64,000 nucleotides of DNA from Sandaracinobacteroides sayramensis (GTDB lineage Bacteria > Pseudomonadota > Alphaproteobacteria > Sphingomonadales > Sphingomonadaceae): the NCBI RefSeq assembly GCF_022014495.1, contig NZ_JAKLSQ010000003.1:1-64000 (forward strand), in the 5' to 3' direction. The notes under the pieces are model-generated. The model saw only the letters and a list, made by a program, of their open reading frames with translations, had not been told where the DNA came from and ran no database searches. Positions within the stretch are counted from its first letter, which is position 1, and every line of letters starts with the position of its first letter. A program made the translations under genes and the position numbers. This document shows positions 7,782 to 17,307 of the stretch, piece by piece.

Positions 7782-8992
7782 ACCGCTCCGCCGAAGTGTC
7801 CGGCTCTGCGATTGACTTCCGTCCGCCCAAGCTGAGCTATCCCGCGCTGTTCTGGCGCTTCCTGAAGTTCGGCGCGATGGCGTTCGGCGGCCCGGTGGCG
7901 CAAATCGCCATGATCCGGCGCGAGTTGGTGGACGAGGAGAAGTGGATCTCCAGCGGCCATTTCAACAGGCTGATTGCGGTGATGCAGGTGCTGCCCGGTC
8001 CGGAGGCGCATGAGCTGTGCGTGCATCTGGGCATTCGGGCAAAAGGTCGTCTCGGCGGCCTGCTGGCGGGGCTGGGCTTCATGCTGCCCGGCCTGTTGCT
8101 GATGCTCGCGCTCGCCTGGGCCTACACGCGCTTTCCCATCGATGGGACGGTGCTGGGCGCCTTGTTCCTTGGGGTGCAGGCAGCGGTCATTGCGCTTATC
8201 GTTCGCGCCGTGCACCGGATCGGCGAGCATGTGCTGGCAGACCGCTGGCTGTGGCTGACGGTGGTGCTGGCGGCTGCCGCATCGCTGGCGGGAGCCAGCT
8301 TCTGGATCGTGCTGTCGGCTGCCGGGATTGCCTATGCCTTCGCCGCCTCTGGCAGGCTGTGGTGGGCGGCGCTGGTGCTGGCACTTGCGGCTGTGGTGGC
8401 GACCGCCCTCCATCTGGGGCCGGCAGGCGCCATTCAGGCAAAAGTCGCCGCCGCATCCCCGACGCCGCTGGCGCTGTTCTGGTCCGGCCTGAAAGGGGGT
8501 CTTCTCACCTTTGGCGGGGCCTACACCGCCATCCCGTTCATCCGCAACGACACGGTGGGACGTGGCTGGATGACCGACGCCCAGTTTCTCGATGGCCTTG
8601 GCCTCTCCGGTATCCTGCCTGCCCCGCTCGTCATCTTCGCCACGTTCGTCGGCTTCATCAGCGGCGGATTGTGGGGCGCGCTTGCCGTCACGGCGGGCAT
8701 GTTCCTGCCGGCGTTCGCCTTCTCACTGTTGTTCTATGAACGGCTGGAGGCCGTTGTGGACGACAGCCGGTTGCAGCATGTCCTGGCAGGCGTCGCGGCC
8801 GGCGTGGTCGGGCTGATCGTGGTCACTCTCATCAGCCTTGCACGTTCGGCGGCCGAGGCGAGCAACAACATCTGGATCAGCCTGGGCATCGCCGCGGCAT
8901 CGCTGCTTCTGCTCTACCACTGGAAGCACAGGCTCGTGCCGCTCGCGGTGGTCGGGCTGGGGGCGTCGGCAGGATTGCTTCTGCTCCGCTAG
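7778..8992 (+). CDS. chrA: chromate efflux transporter ChrA
   Basis: 404 residues of the long, two-domain CHR family. Two homologous halves each contain the CHR signature: FLKFGAMAFGGPVAQIAMI near residue 28 and LKGGLLTFGGAYTAIPFI in the second half, with VLPGPEA and GILPAPLVIF after them. About ten hydrophobic segments indicate an inner-membrane protein that expels chromate. The start at 7778 overlaps the chrB stop, and the residues before it (in frame from 7727) are the chrB 3' end read in another frame. Confidence 0.93.
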   Translation: MNRSAEVSGSAIDFRPPKLSYPALFWRFLKFGAMAFGGPVAQIAMIRRELVDEEKWISSGHFNRLIAVMQVLPGPEAHELCVHLGIRAKGRLGGLLAGLGFMLPGLLLMLALAWAYTRFPIDGTVLGALFLGVQAAVIALIVRAVHRIGEHVLADRWLWLTVVLAAAASLAGASFWIVLSAAGIAYAFAASGRLWWAALVLALAAVVATALHLGPAGAIQAKVAAASPTPLALFWSGLKGGLLTFGGAYTAIPFIRNDTVGRGWMTDAQFLDGLGLSGILPAPLVIFATFVGFISGGLWGALAVTAGMFLPAFAFSLLFYERLEAVVDDSRLQHVLAGVAAGVVGLIVVTLISLARSAAEASNNIWISLGIAAASLLLLYHWKHRLVPLAVVGLGASAGLLLLR

Positions 8993-9002
8993 GGGGGGCG
9001 CC

Positions 9003-9258
9003 TAACCGGGCCAGCAGGGATGAATTTCGTCAATCACATAGGCGTGCGAGGCGCGCCCGTCGCCATGGCCTTCCCGCAGGTGTGGATGATCTGCTGGAAG
9101 GTCATCCTGATGATGCTCGACGATGTCCGGATCGGTGGCCGGCCAGAGCATCAGCGCGACGATTGTTCCCAGAAGCGCCAACGCGGCAGCGCCGCCGAGC
9201 GCGACACCTATTCCGAACTTCGCGCCCGATTGCCCCGCCAGCGGATAGGCCGCCCTTC
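9003..9258 (-). pseudogene. MFS transporter, C-terminal remnant
   Basis: On the minus strand an open stretch reads YPLAGQSGAKFGIGVALGG, then a membrane helix ALALLGTIVALMLWPAT, and ends HAYVIDEIHPCWPG followed by TAG at 9003-9005. The His-rich tail with a VIDE-H-WP ending is typical of major facilitator proteins found in metal resistance islands. An in-frame stop precedes position ~9250 and there is no start, so only the last ~80 codons survive. Confidence 0.7.
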
Positions 9259-9549
9259 AAGTCAACCGCGCATTCTCCTCTTCGAGAGTCCGCAGATGTC
9301 ATGTCCGGGATACCCTATCGTCAGGATGCGGTCAGGTTCGCCATGTAGCCAGCATGGGGTGACGGAAGCGATACTGTCGACAAGACCAATGATAAGCATG
9401 CTTTGGCCCCAGGCTGAGGCTTGCAAGTGAATGATAGTCGGATCGGAAGAAGCACCGGAATATTGGTTCAGAGCCATGCGCCGGCCAGCTTGGGCGTATG
9501 TTCCCTCAAACCTTAAACGAGACCGAGGCGATGTCGGAGGCGGAGCAGT

Positions 9550-10101
9550 ATGATGAGCGGAAGCCTAAAACTCGAACGTTATGGCGGTCTGAGCATCGCG
9601 CTGCATTGGCTAATGTTGCTGCTGATTGCGGCCGTTTACGCCTGCATCGAGCTACGCGGATTCTATCCCAAGGGGAGCGACATCCGAGAAGGAATGAAGG
9701 CGTGGCATTTCATGTTGGGCCTGGCAGTCCTGGCCTTGGTCATCATCCGTGTGATCGCGCGTGTCGCTGGCACGACACCTCGGATCACGCCCGAACCAAA
9801 AGCATGGCAGAACTTCCTGGCGCGCTCCGTGCATCTGGCATTGTATCTTTTCATGATTTGCATGCCGGTAGCCGGCTGGCTGGTTTTGAGCGCATCGGGA
9901 AAGCCAATCCTATTCTTCGGTCTCGCCCTTCCTCCGCTTATAGGAGAAAACAGAGATGTCGCTGGCCAGATCAAGGAATTGCACGAAGCGGTGGGGAGCT
10001 TTGGCTATTATCTCATCGGCATTCATGCCTTCGCTGCACTCGTCCATCACTATGTCATGAAGGACGATACGTTGCGCAGGATGCTGCCGTGGCGCACCTA
10101 G
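9550..10101 (+). CDS. cytochrome b561 family protein
   Basis: 183 residues, four membrane helices, with the b561 pattern: LHWLMLLLIAAVYACIELRG, then WHFMLGLAVLALVIIRVIAR, LHEAVGSFGYYLIGIHAFAALVHHYV, ending in the usual LRRMLPWR. Conserved His residues in helices 1, 2 and 4 would bind two b hemes. The family moves electrons from quinol to periplasmic or other acceptors, including superoxide. In this cargo it follows the chromate genes. ATG at 9550 and 9553 are both possible starts. Confidence 0.9.
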   Translation: MMSGSLKLERYGGLSIALHWLMLLLIAAVYACIELRGFYPKGSDIREGMKAWHFMLGLAVLALVIIRVIARVAGTTPRITPEPKAWQNFLARSVHLALYLFMICMPVAGWLVLSASGKPILFFGLALPPLIGENRDVAGQIKELHEAVGSFGYYLIGIHAFAALVHHYVMKDDTLRRMLPWRT

Positions 10102-10132
10102 ACACTAAGCCAAGTCACATCGGGACGAAGCC

Positions 10133-10834
10133 ATGAGCAGACTACGAACTCATCCCGAGCGCCACGCTGTGGGCCGCATAGGCTGGTTGCGGGCTGCCGT
10201 GCTGGGCGCCAATGACGGGATCGTGTCGACGGGGAGCCTGATTGCCGGTGTCGCTGCCTCCGGCGCAGGCAAGGCCGACATTCTGATTGCAGGCGTCGCG
10301 GCGCTGGTTGCCGGCGCAATGTCCATGGCAGCGGGTGAGTATGTTTCTGTCAGCTCGCAAGCGGACACTGAGGAAGCCGACCTTGCAAAAGAGAAGCGCG
10401 AACTCTCGGATCAGCCTGTTTCCGAACGTCAGGAATTGGCGAATATCTATGTCGCACGAGGACTCGATGTTGATCTTGCCATGAAGGTTGCGGATCAACT
10501 CATGGCCAAGGACGCATTGGGAGCGCATGCTCGCGACGAACTTGGTATTTCGGAAGTCTCGACCGCGCGCCCTCTACAAGCGGCGCTCACCTCGGCGGTG
10601 ACCTTCAGCGCCGGAGCTGCGGCGCCCTTGGCCGTCATCGCGTTAGCCCCGCAACAGTCACTGATCCCGCTGGTGATTGTCACATCGCTGGTTTGTCTGG
10701 CTGTGCTTGGCGTGCTCGGTGCCCAAGCGGGCGGAGCTGCGCCTGTCCGCTCTGTTATCCGGGTCACTTTCTGGGGGGCGCTGGCGATGGCTCTGACGGC
10801 GGGTATCGGACATCTGTTCGGGACATCTCTTTGA
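10133..10834 (+). CDS. VIT1/CCC1 family iron/manganese transporter
   Basis: 233 residues. N-terminal GWLRAAVLGANDGIVSTGSLIAGVAASGAG is the VIT signature, followed by the AGAMSMAAGEYVSVSSQADTE helix-loop, a charged cytosolic stretch with E-rich helix (residues ~80-140) that in the family binds metal, and three C-terminal membrane helices. It would export Fe(II) or Mn(II) from the cytoplasm. It sits 31 bp after the b561 gene in the same direction, so co-transcription is likely. Confidence 0.9.
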   Translation: MSRLRTHPERHAVGRIGWLRAAVLGANDGIVSTGSLIAGVAASGAGKADILIAGVAALVAGAMSMAAGEYVSVSSQADTEEADLAKEKRELSDQPVSERQELANIYVARGLDVDLAMKVADQLMAKDALGAHARDELGISEVSTARPLQAALTSAVTFSAGAAAPLAVIALAPQQSLIPLVIVTSLVCLAVLGVLGAQAGGAAPVRSVIRVTFWGALAMALTAGIGHLFGTSL

Positions 10835-11068
10835 ATTTGGCATCGCATTGAGAGGTCTCTTTCGGTTCGGATCTCCAACGTCAGATTGACGTCAACTTTG
10901 AAATGACATGGCGACGAGAGTCCTTCGTCCAAACTTGCTGGCAGCGTTGAATGCTGATCATCTTCTCCCGAGGGTCAGCCGGTATCCATGCGATTTCCGT
11001 CATGGTGATCGAACAACGCAGGTCGAAACACTACAGAGTCTGAACTGTAGATTGGAGAGTTCTCCCTC

Positions 11069-11743
11069 ATGAGGGTGCTTATCGTCGAGGACAATGACCG
11101 ACTGGCAAAGCTGATGGCCGAGGGGCTTCAGCGCCGTGGCTTCTCTTGCGACGTCGCCGGCAATCTCACCGATGCGGACAGCGCTATGGATGGAGCCGCC
11201 TACGACGCGATCATCCTCGATCTTGGCCTGCCGGACGGTGATGGCATCGACTGGCTTGGTGCAAGACGCCGCGCACAACATGTCGCACCGGCGCTCATCG
11301 TGACGGCGCGCGGCGCGCTGGAGGACAGGGTCGCGGGACTCGATGGCGGCGCGGACGATTATGTCGTGAAGCCGATCGAGATCGAGGAACTCGCGGCACG
11401 GGTCCGAGCACTGCTGCGCCGTCCCGGTCCACGAGCGCAGACTGTGATAGAAATAGGGGCGCTAAGTTTCGACACGGCGGCCAGAGCGGCGCGTTACGAA
11501 AACAATGCGATCGACTTGTCCCGCCGTGAAGCCGATCTTCTGGAACTGCTGATGCGGCGCGCGGGCACGGTTGTCCGACGCGGCGCCATCGAGGACGCGC
11601 TCTACAGCTTCAACGAGCCAGTCACGCCTAATGCGGTGGAAGCCGCAATGTCGCGATTGCGACGGAAACTCGACGAAGCTGGGGCGGGCGGCAAGCTGAA
11701 TACGATACGGGGCATAGGCTACATGCTGCGAGAAACGGCATGA
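11069..11743 (+). CDS. OmpR-family response regulator (CzcR/CopR-like)
   Basis: 224 residues. Receiver domain with acidic pocket VEDND, phospho-acceptor Asp51 in IILDLGLPDGDG, Thr in VTARG and Lys in DYVVKPIE, followed by a winged-helix Trans_reg_C domain ending in TIRGIGYMLRE. It overlaps the sensor kinase start by 4 bp and directly precedes the RND efflux operon in the same direction, so metal-responsive control of that operon is the natural reading. Confidence 0.93.
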   Translation: MRVLIVEDNDRLAKLMAEGLQRRGFSCDVAGNLTDADSAMDGAAYDAIILDLGLPDGDGIDWLGARRRAQHVAPALIVTARGALEDRVAGLDGGADDYVVKPIEIEELAARVRALLRRPGPRAQTVIEIGALSFDTAARAARYENNAIDLSRREADLLELLMRRAGTVVRRGAIEDALYSFNEPVTPNAVEAAMSRLRRKLDEAGAGGKLNTIRGIGYMLRETA

Positions 11744-12759
11744 CGCATCGGCGATCCGTTTCCCGGCGTCTCGCGAGAGGGCTCGGTCTGGTCGGATTGA
11801 TCGGCTCGATCCTTTTGCTTGCTGCCGTTGTCTTCTTCTACCGCCTTTCATTTGTCGATCTCAACGCAAAGCAGGCCACGGCACGCGCGATCAATGAAAT
11901 GCTTGAACATGTCGGTCTGCCGGTCCTTGTCCTGATGGTGCCAATGGCGTTTGTCGGTCTCAGGGTCATCCGGCAGGCCTTCATGCCGCTGGAAGAGGCC
12001 GCCGTGGAGATCGAGGCGGCGCGCGGGCATGAGCGCGGATACCGGATCGACACGTCGCGGATGCCTGCCGAAGCCTTGCCGTTCACGGATGCCGTCAACG
12101 ATCTGCTTGCGCGGCTGGACGACGCGGCGGCACGACAGGAAGCGTTCGCCGCCGATGTGGCGCACGAATTGCGCGCCCCGCTCGCGGTGCTATCGCTCGA
12201 ACTCGACCGGCTCGACCATACCGAGGCAAGTCGCCTGAAAACCGATGTGGCGGCAATGCGACGGCTGATCGATCAATTGATGCTGCTCGCCCAGATCGAC
12301 GCGGCGACGGCGGCGCAACTGGCACCCGAGGCCGTGCCGTTGACCGATGTAGCGACCGATGTCGTTAGCTTATTGGCGCCGGGCGTGATCGCGGCCGGCA
12401 AGACGATCGCCCTGGAAGCCGGGGCGGAATCGCCTATCGTGCGTGGCCGGCGCGAAGCGATAGCGGCGGCGCTCCGCAATCTGGTGGAGAATGCGGTGCG
12501 CGCAACGCCTGCTGGTGGCGCCGTGCAGGTGTTCGTCGGCCCTGGGTGTGCCATCCGGGTCAAGGATCAGGGGCCGGGCCTGTCTTCTGATCGGCTGCAT
12601 GATCTGATCCGGCGCCACAGCCGCGCTGACCATGCCAGCAAGGACGGCGCGGGCCTCGGGCTCGCGATCGTCGAGCGGATCATGGCCGCGCATGGCGGCT
12701 CGCTCACCACCGATCCGGGCGCACGCGAACTGACATTGCGGTTTCCGGAGAGTAGCTGA
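11740..12759 (+). CDS. sensor histidine kinase of the metal efflux locus
   Basis: 339 residues. Two membrane helices (about residues 15-33 and 51-70) enclose only a very short periplasmic loop (~20 residues), far shorter than in CzcS or CusS. A HAMP-like linker, the H-box with His142 in DVAHELRAPL, an N-box LRNLVENAVRAT, and G-boxes VKDQGPGLS and GAGLGLAIVERI follow. The short loop suggests sensing within the membrane or through a partner rather than by a periplasmic metal domain. Confidence 0.9.
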   Translation: MTHRRSVSRRLARGLGLVGLIGSILLLAAVVFFYRLSFVDLNAKQATARAINEMLEHVGLPVLVLMVPMAFVGLRVIRQAFMPLEEAAVEIEAARGHERGYRIDTSRMPAEALPFTDAVNDLLARLDDAAARQEAFAADVAHELRAPLAVLSLELDRLDHTEASRLKTDVAAMRRLIDQLMLLAQIDAATAAQLAPEAVPLTDVATDVVSLLAPGVIAAGKTIALEAGAESPIVRGRREAIAAALRNLVENAVRATPAGGAVQVFVGPGCAIRVKDQGPGLSSDRLHDLIRRHSRADHASKDGAGLGLAIVERIMAAHGGSLTTDPGARELTLRFPESS

Positions 12760-12808
12760 ATCTCCTTGCCGTCAGGGAGCCGTCAGTTTGCGCCTCTAGG
12801 CGAAGGGC

Positions 12809-13936
12809 ATGAACAGCCGAGCCTATCTTTCCTTTGGCGCCATAGCAGCGGTCGGCATCGTATCCGGCGTGTGGTGGATCGCTGGAGACTTGAACTCGCC
12901 GACGGCCCCTGCGGCGCGGCCGGGGACGGTCCAAGAAAATGCAGGAGCCGTCCCCGGCGATCTTAGAGTGAATGTCAAACAGGCGGCACAACTGGACATC
13001 CGGCTGGCTCCTGCGGTCGCTGTTGAAGACGCGCCGCTGGCGATCGTGCCGGCGGTGATCCAGCCTCCCGCGAATGCGCGTGTCGCGGTGGCGGCGACCT
13101 TCCCCGGCGTGGTGATGCGCACGCTGGTCGTCGAGGGCGACACTGTGCGGCAGGGACAGCCGCTAGCGGTTATTTCCAGCCGCGAGGTGTTGATGATGGG
13201 GGCTGATCTGACGCGCGCGAATGCACGTCTCGGAATCGCCAGGTCGAACGCCGCCCGCCTGTCACAACTCAGCCGCGAGGGTATCGTTGCCGGCGCTCGC
13301 GCCGACGAGGCCAGCGCAATGGCCGTGGAAGTCAACGCCGACGTTTCCGAGAAAGTGCGGATCCTGCGCATGGTCAACGGTCATAGCGCGAGCGGCACCT
13401 ATACGCTGACGGCTCCCATCGCAGGCCGTATCACGACCGCCAGCATCCAAACAGGAGGTTCGGTGGACGGAACGACCGCGCCTTATGTGATCGACGCGGT
13501 GAACCGCTACGAAGTGCTCGGCCAGTTGCCCGAACGACTGGTGGGGCTGATCCGCCCCGGAATGACCGTGCGGATCGACCCAGACATAAGGGGGCGCGTG
13601 ACGGCGGTAGGATCGACGATCGATCCGGCAACCCGATCAGCCAGTGTGAAGGCCGAAATCGCCGCTGGTTCAGGCATCATGGCCGGGCGGGCGATCAGTC
13701 TGTCGATTGCTGGCCCGGCGCCTGCCGGCGCGGTTGGCGTGCCGGCTACCGCAATCGCCACGGTGGACAACAGGACCGTCGTCTTCGTCGCCACCACGGG
13801 TGGCTTCGCAATGCGCGACGTAGAGATCGGCGGGACGGGCGGCGGCCAGGCCGTATTGCTGTCCGGCGTGAGGCCCGGCGAGCAGGTCGTCATCGCCGGC
13901 ACGAGCGCGCTCAAAGCGCTCGCCCTGTCGCGGTAA
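12809..13936 (+). CDS. RND efflux periplasmic adaptor (CzcB-like)
   Basis: 375 residues. N-terminal membrane anchor (YLSFGAIAAVGIVSGVWWIA), a barrel-sandwich hybrid domain (VAVAATFPGVVMRTLVVEGDTVRQGQ... and TYTLTAPIAGRITTASIQTGG), a short alpha-hairpin, and a beta-barrel plus C-terminal domain. It bridges the inner-membrane pump and the outer-membrane channel encoded next. It begins 49 bp after the kinase gene and ends 7 bp before the pump gene. Confidence 0.92.
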   Translation: MNSRAYLSFGAIAAVGIVSGVWWIAGDLNSPTAPAARPGTVQENAGAVPGDLRVNVKQAAQLDIRLAPAVAVEDAPLAIVPAVIQPPANARVAVAATFPGVVMRTLVVEGDTVRQGQPLAVISSREVLMMGADLTRANARLGIARSNAARLSQLSREGIVAGARADEASAMAVEVNADVSEKVRILRMVNGHSASGTYTLTAPIAGRITTASIQTGGSVDGTTAPYVIDAVNRYEVLGQLPERLVGLIRPGMTVRIDPDIRGRVTAVGSTIDPATRSASVKAEIAAGSGIMAGRAISLSIAGPAPAGAVGVPATAIATVDNRTVVFVATTGGFAMRDVEIGGTGGGQAVLLSGVRPGEQVVIAGTSALKALALSR

Positions 13937-13943
13937 TCGGCCA

Positions 13944-16900
13944 ATGCTTCGCTCGCTGGTCGCGACTGCCCTGTCCTATCGTCTGCTCGTTCTTGCTCTG
14001 GCCCTGACAGTTGCGGGTCTCGGTGCCTGGGCATTCGTGAACCTGCCGGTCGATGCCTATCCGAACATCGCCCAGACGCAGGTCAAAATGATCCTGAAGG
14101 CACCCGGCATGACGCCCGAGGAGGTGGAGAGCCGCGTCATCACGCCGATCGAGATGGAGATGCTCGGCATCCCCAACCAGGCGATCCTACGCTCGACCGC
14201 CAAATATGCCATTGCCGACATCACTATCGACTTCACCGATGGGACCGACATCTACTGGGCACGCCAGCAGGTCGCCGAGCGCCTCTCCGGCGTGCTGGCC
14301 GACCTGCCGGCTTCGGTCAGCGGCGGCCTCGCGCCGATTTCGACGCCGTTGTCCGACGTCTATATGTTCACGATCGAAGGGCCACTCAATCTCCAGCAGA
14401 AGCGCGAGTTGCTCGACTGGACGATCCGGCCCGCGCTCAGGACCGTGCCCGGCGTCGCCGACGTCAATGCGCTGGGCGGTTATGTGCGGACATTCGAGGT
14501 CAGGCCCGATCCGGTGGCGCTCGCCAGCGCGAAGCTCTCGATCGCCGACGTGCGCGGCGCGATCGAGAGCGGCAACCGCAATGACGGCGCGGGCCGGCTC
14601 ACGGCCGGCGAGGAATCGCTGATCGTGCGCGCTGTCGGCGCGATCCGCACGGTCGATGATCTCCAGTCGCTGGTCATCGCCAGTCGAGACGGCCGCATCA
14701 TCCGTCTGGGCGATGTCGCGGCAGTCGGAACCGGCAGTCTCACTCGCTACGGCGCCGTCACCAAGAACGGCAAGGCCGAGGCGGTCGAAGGACTGGTCAT
14801 TGCTCTGCGCGGCGCCGATGCCCGCCAGGTCGTCGACGGGGTGCGTGCCCGGCTGGAGGAAGTCGAAAAGACCCTGCCGGCCGGCACCCATATCGATGTC
14901 TTCTACGACCGATCCGACCTCATCGGCCGCGCCGTCGGCACGGTCGAGGAAGCACTGCTCGAAGCCACGATCCTCGTCGTCGTCCTGCTCATCCTGTTCC
15001 TGGGCGACTGGCGAGCCGCCGCGATCGTCGCCGCGACCCTGCCGATGGCGGCGCTCATCACCTTCCTGTTCATGCGCGGCATGGGCCTGTCCGCCAATCT
15101 GATGAGTCTGGGCGGCCTGGCCATCGCGATCGGGATGCTGGTCGATGGCGCGGTGGTGGTGGTCGAGAATATCGTCGAGCGGCTTGGGCGCGCGCATGAG
15201 GAAGGCCATCCGCGCCTCAATCAGATTTTCCAGGCGTCAAGCGAGGTCATCGTGCCGGTCTCGGCTGGCATCGTCATCATCGCACTCGTCTTCCTGCCGC
15301 TGCTCGCTCTCCAGGGTCTCGAAGGCAAGCTGTTCGCGCCGGTCGCACTCACCATCGTCTTCGCGCTCGCTGGATCGCTGCTGCTGGCGCTGACGCTGGT
15401 TCCCGTCCTGTCGTCGTTCGGACTCAAGAGCGGTCATCATGGCGAGCCGTGGATCATGCGCCAGCTCTCGCCGCGCTATCATGCGCTGCTGGAAACTGCG
15501 TTCGCCCACAAGCGGGTGGTCTATGGCCTGGCGGCGGCGGGCCTGGTGATCGCCGGCATGGCCTATGGCGCGGTCGGCAAGACCTTCATGCCGACGATGG
15601 ACGAGGGCTCGGTGATCGTCCAGCTCACCAAGTTGCCGTCGATCAGCCTCGATCAGTCGGTGACGGGCGACATGGCGGTGCAGCGCGCGCTGCGCGCCGT
15701 GCCCGAGGTGCAGGATGTGATCGCCCGCGTCGGCTCCGACGAGATCGGTCTCGATCCGATGGGGCCGAACGAGACCGACAGCTTCGTGCGCTTGAAACCG
15801 CAGTCCGAGTGGCGCGGCGATAAGGACTTCGTGGTCGGCGAAATGCGCAAGGCGATCGAGGGACTGCCCGGCATCCAGCCGAGCTTCACCCAGCCGATCG
15901 AGATGCGCGTGTCCGAGATGTTGACCGGCGCGCGCGGCGATCTTGCCGTCAAGATATTCGGCCCGGACCTGGCGACGCTCGGTGATCTTGCCGGGCAGGT
16001 CCAACACGCGCTCTCGGGCATAAGCGGCGCCTCGGAAGTCCTGACCGTCGCCAATGACAGTGTTGATTATCTTCAACTCGACATCGATCGCGCGGCCGCC
16101 GGACGCTTCGGGATGCCGGTCGACCAGATGCAGGATGCGCTTCGCGCTCAGGTCGAGGGGGTTCGGGCCGGCATCGTCGCCGAGGGACAGAAGCGCGTGC
16201 CGATCGTCATCCGTGGAGACGAGAGCCTGCGCTCCGATCCCGCCCGTTTTGCCGACCTGCAATTGCGCACGCCGGATGGAGGGTTGGCGCGCATCAGCGA
16301 CATGGCTCGGGTTGAGACGACACAGGGTCCGGTCAAGCTCGATCATGAGAACGGCTCCCGCTTCGCGCTGGTGCAGGCGTTCGTGTCTGGCCGCGATCTG
16401 GTGGGTTATGTCGATGAGGCCAAGGCGGCGGTCGCCGTAAAGGTGAAGCTGCCGGCCGGATACCGCATTGTCTGGGGCGGCCAGTTCGAGAACCAGCAAC
16501 GCGCCTCAGCCCGGTTAATGCTGGTCATCCCGGTGGCACTGCTGCTGATTTTCTTCGTGCTCCTGGCGACGCTCCGGTCGCTGCGCGCCGCGATCCTCAT
16601 CCTGCTCAACATCCCGTTCGCGATGGTGGGGGGTGTCGTTTCGCTCTGGGCGTCGGGCGAATATCTCTCGGTGCCCGCGTCGGTCGGGTTCATCGCTTTG
16701 CTCGGCATCGCCGTCCTCAACGGCCTCGTGCTGGTGGCCTATTTCCGCCAACTGCTGGCCGAGGGCTACGGCATGGCCGAGGCCGTTCGGCAAGGTGCGG
16801 AGCGCAGGCTGCGCCCGGTGCTGATGACAGCGAGCATCACTGCCTTCGGCCTGGTGCCGCTCCTGTTCGCCAGTGGGCCGGGATCGGAAATCCAGCGTCC

Positions 16901-17015
16901 GCTTGCCATCGTCGTCATCGGCGGCCTCATCACCTCCACGCTACTGACGCTCGTGCTGTTGCCCATCCTGTTCGAGCGTTTTGGCGAGAGCGCCGGGGAA
17001 ACCGAAAATGCCTGA
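13944..17015 (+). CDS. heavy-metal efflux RND pump (CzcA/CusA family)
   Basis: 1023 residues with twelve membrane helices and two large periplasmic loops; N-terminal FVNLPVDAYPNIAQTQVKM and the PGMTPEEVESRVITPIE porter motif are those of the heavy-metal RND family. The helix-4 motif reads AIGMLVDGAVVVVEN (Asp401, Glu408). The first acidic residue of the CzcA-type DFG...D...E motif is an Ala (395), as in CusA-like pumps. The metal is therefore uncertain: a monovalent-type or unusual divalent pump. It overlaps the next small gene by 8 bp. Confidence 0.92.
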   Translation: MLRSLVATALSYRLLVLALALTVAGLGAWAFVNLPVDAYPNIAQTQVKMILKAPGMTPEEVESRVITPIEMEMLGIPNQAILRSTAKYAIADITIDFTDGTDIYWARQQVAERLSGVLADLPASVSGGLAPISTPLSDVYMFTIEGPLNLQQKRELLDWTIRPALRTVPGVADVNALGGYVRTFEVRPDPVALASAKLSIADVRGAIESGNRNDGAGRLTAGEESLIVRAVGAIRTVDDLQSLVIASRDGRIIRLGDVAAVGTGSLTRYGAVTKNGKAEAVEGLVIALRGADARQVVDGVRARLEEVEKTLPAGTHIDVFYDRSDLIGRAVGTVEEALLEATILVVVLLILFLGDWRAAAIVAATLPMAALITFLFMRGMGLSANLMSLGGLAIAIGMLVDGAVVVVENIVERLGRAHEEGHPRLNQIFQASSEVIVPVSAGIVIIALVFLPLLALQGLEGKLFAPVALTIVFALAGSLLLALTLVPVLSSFGLKSGHHGEPWIMRQLSPRYHALLETAFAHKRVVYGLAAAGLVIAGMAYGAVGKTFMPTMDEGSVIVQLTKLPSISLDQSVTGDMAVQRALRAVPEVQDVIARVGSDEIGLDPMGPNETDSFVRLKPQSEWRGDKDFVVGEMRKAIEGLPGIQPSFTQPIEMRVSEMLTGARGDLAVKIFGPDLATLGDLAGQVQHALSGISGASEVLTVANDSVDYLQLDIDRAAAGRFGMPVDQMQDALRAQVEGVRAGIVAEGQKRVPIVIRGDESLRSDPARFADLQLRTPDGGLARISDMARVETTQGPVKLDHENGSRFALVQAFVSGRDLVGYVDEAKAAVAVKVKLPAGYRIVWGGQFENQQRASARLMLVIPVALLLIFFVLLATLRSLRAAILILLNIPFAMVGGVVSLWASGEYLSVPASVGFIALLGIAVLNGLVLVAYFRQLLAEGYGMAEAVRQGAERRLRPVLMTASITAFGLVPLLFASGPGSEIQRPLAIVVIGGLITSTLLTLVLLPILFERFGESAGETENA

Positions 17016-17307
17016 CCTGCTTCTGACCTTCCATTGCGCGATCCGGGATACGGAGACGATCGTGGAAGCAATCCGCACCGTCGCGCGCGCGCCGATCCAC
17101 GTCCGGGAAGATGCGGTGCGCGGCCGGGATTTCAGCGACGCGCGAACCGCCGAGCAGGTGACGGGCAATCTCCGGCGAAATGCGGTCGAGTTGATCGTCG
17201 CGGACACTATCCAGGACGATGTGATCCGCGCGGTGACGAACTCACGCCACGAGCGCCCGGTGCGTTGGCGCGCCGTATCGGTCGTCAGTTGCGGGAGGAT
17301 CGCATGA
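17008..17307 (+). CDS. DUF3240-like small PII-fold protein of the RND operon
   Basis: 99 residues, start ATG at 17008, overlapping the pump stop by 8 bp and the next start by 4 bp (ATGA), which shows it is part of the operon. The pattern LLLTFHCAIRDTETIVEAI...RNAVELIVADTIQDDVIRAVT resembles the DUF3240 proteins often found in CzcCBA-type operons, which have a PII-like (ferredoxin) fold. A role in sensing metal or modulating the pump is inferred from this association only. Confidence 0.65.
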   Translation: MPDLLLTFHCAIRDTETIVEAIRTVARAPIHVREDAVRGRDFSDARTAEQVTGNLRRNAVELIVADTIQDDVIRAVTNSRHERPVRWRAVSVVSCGRIA

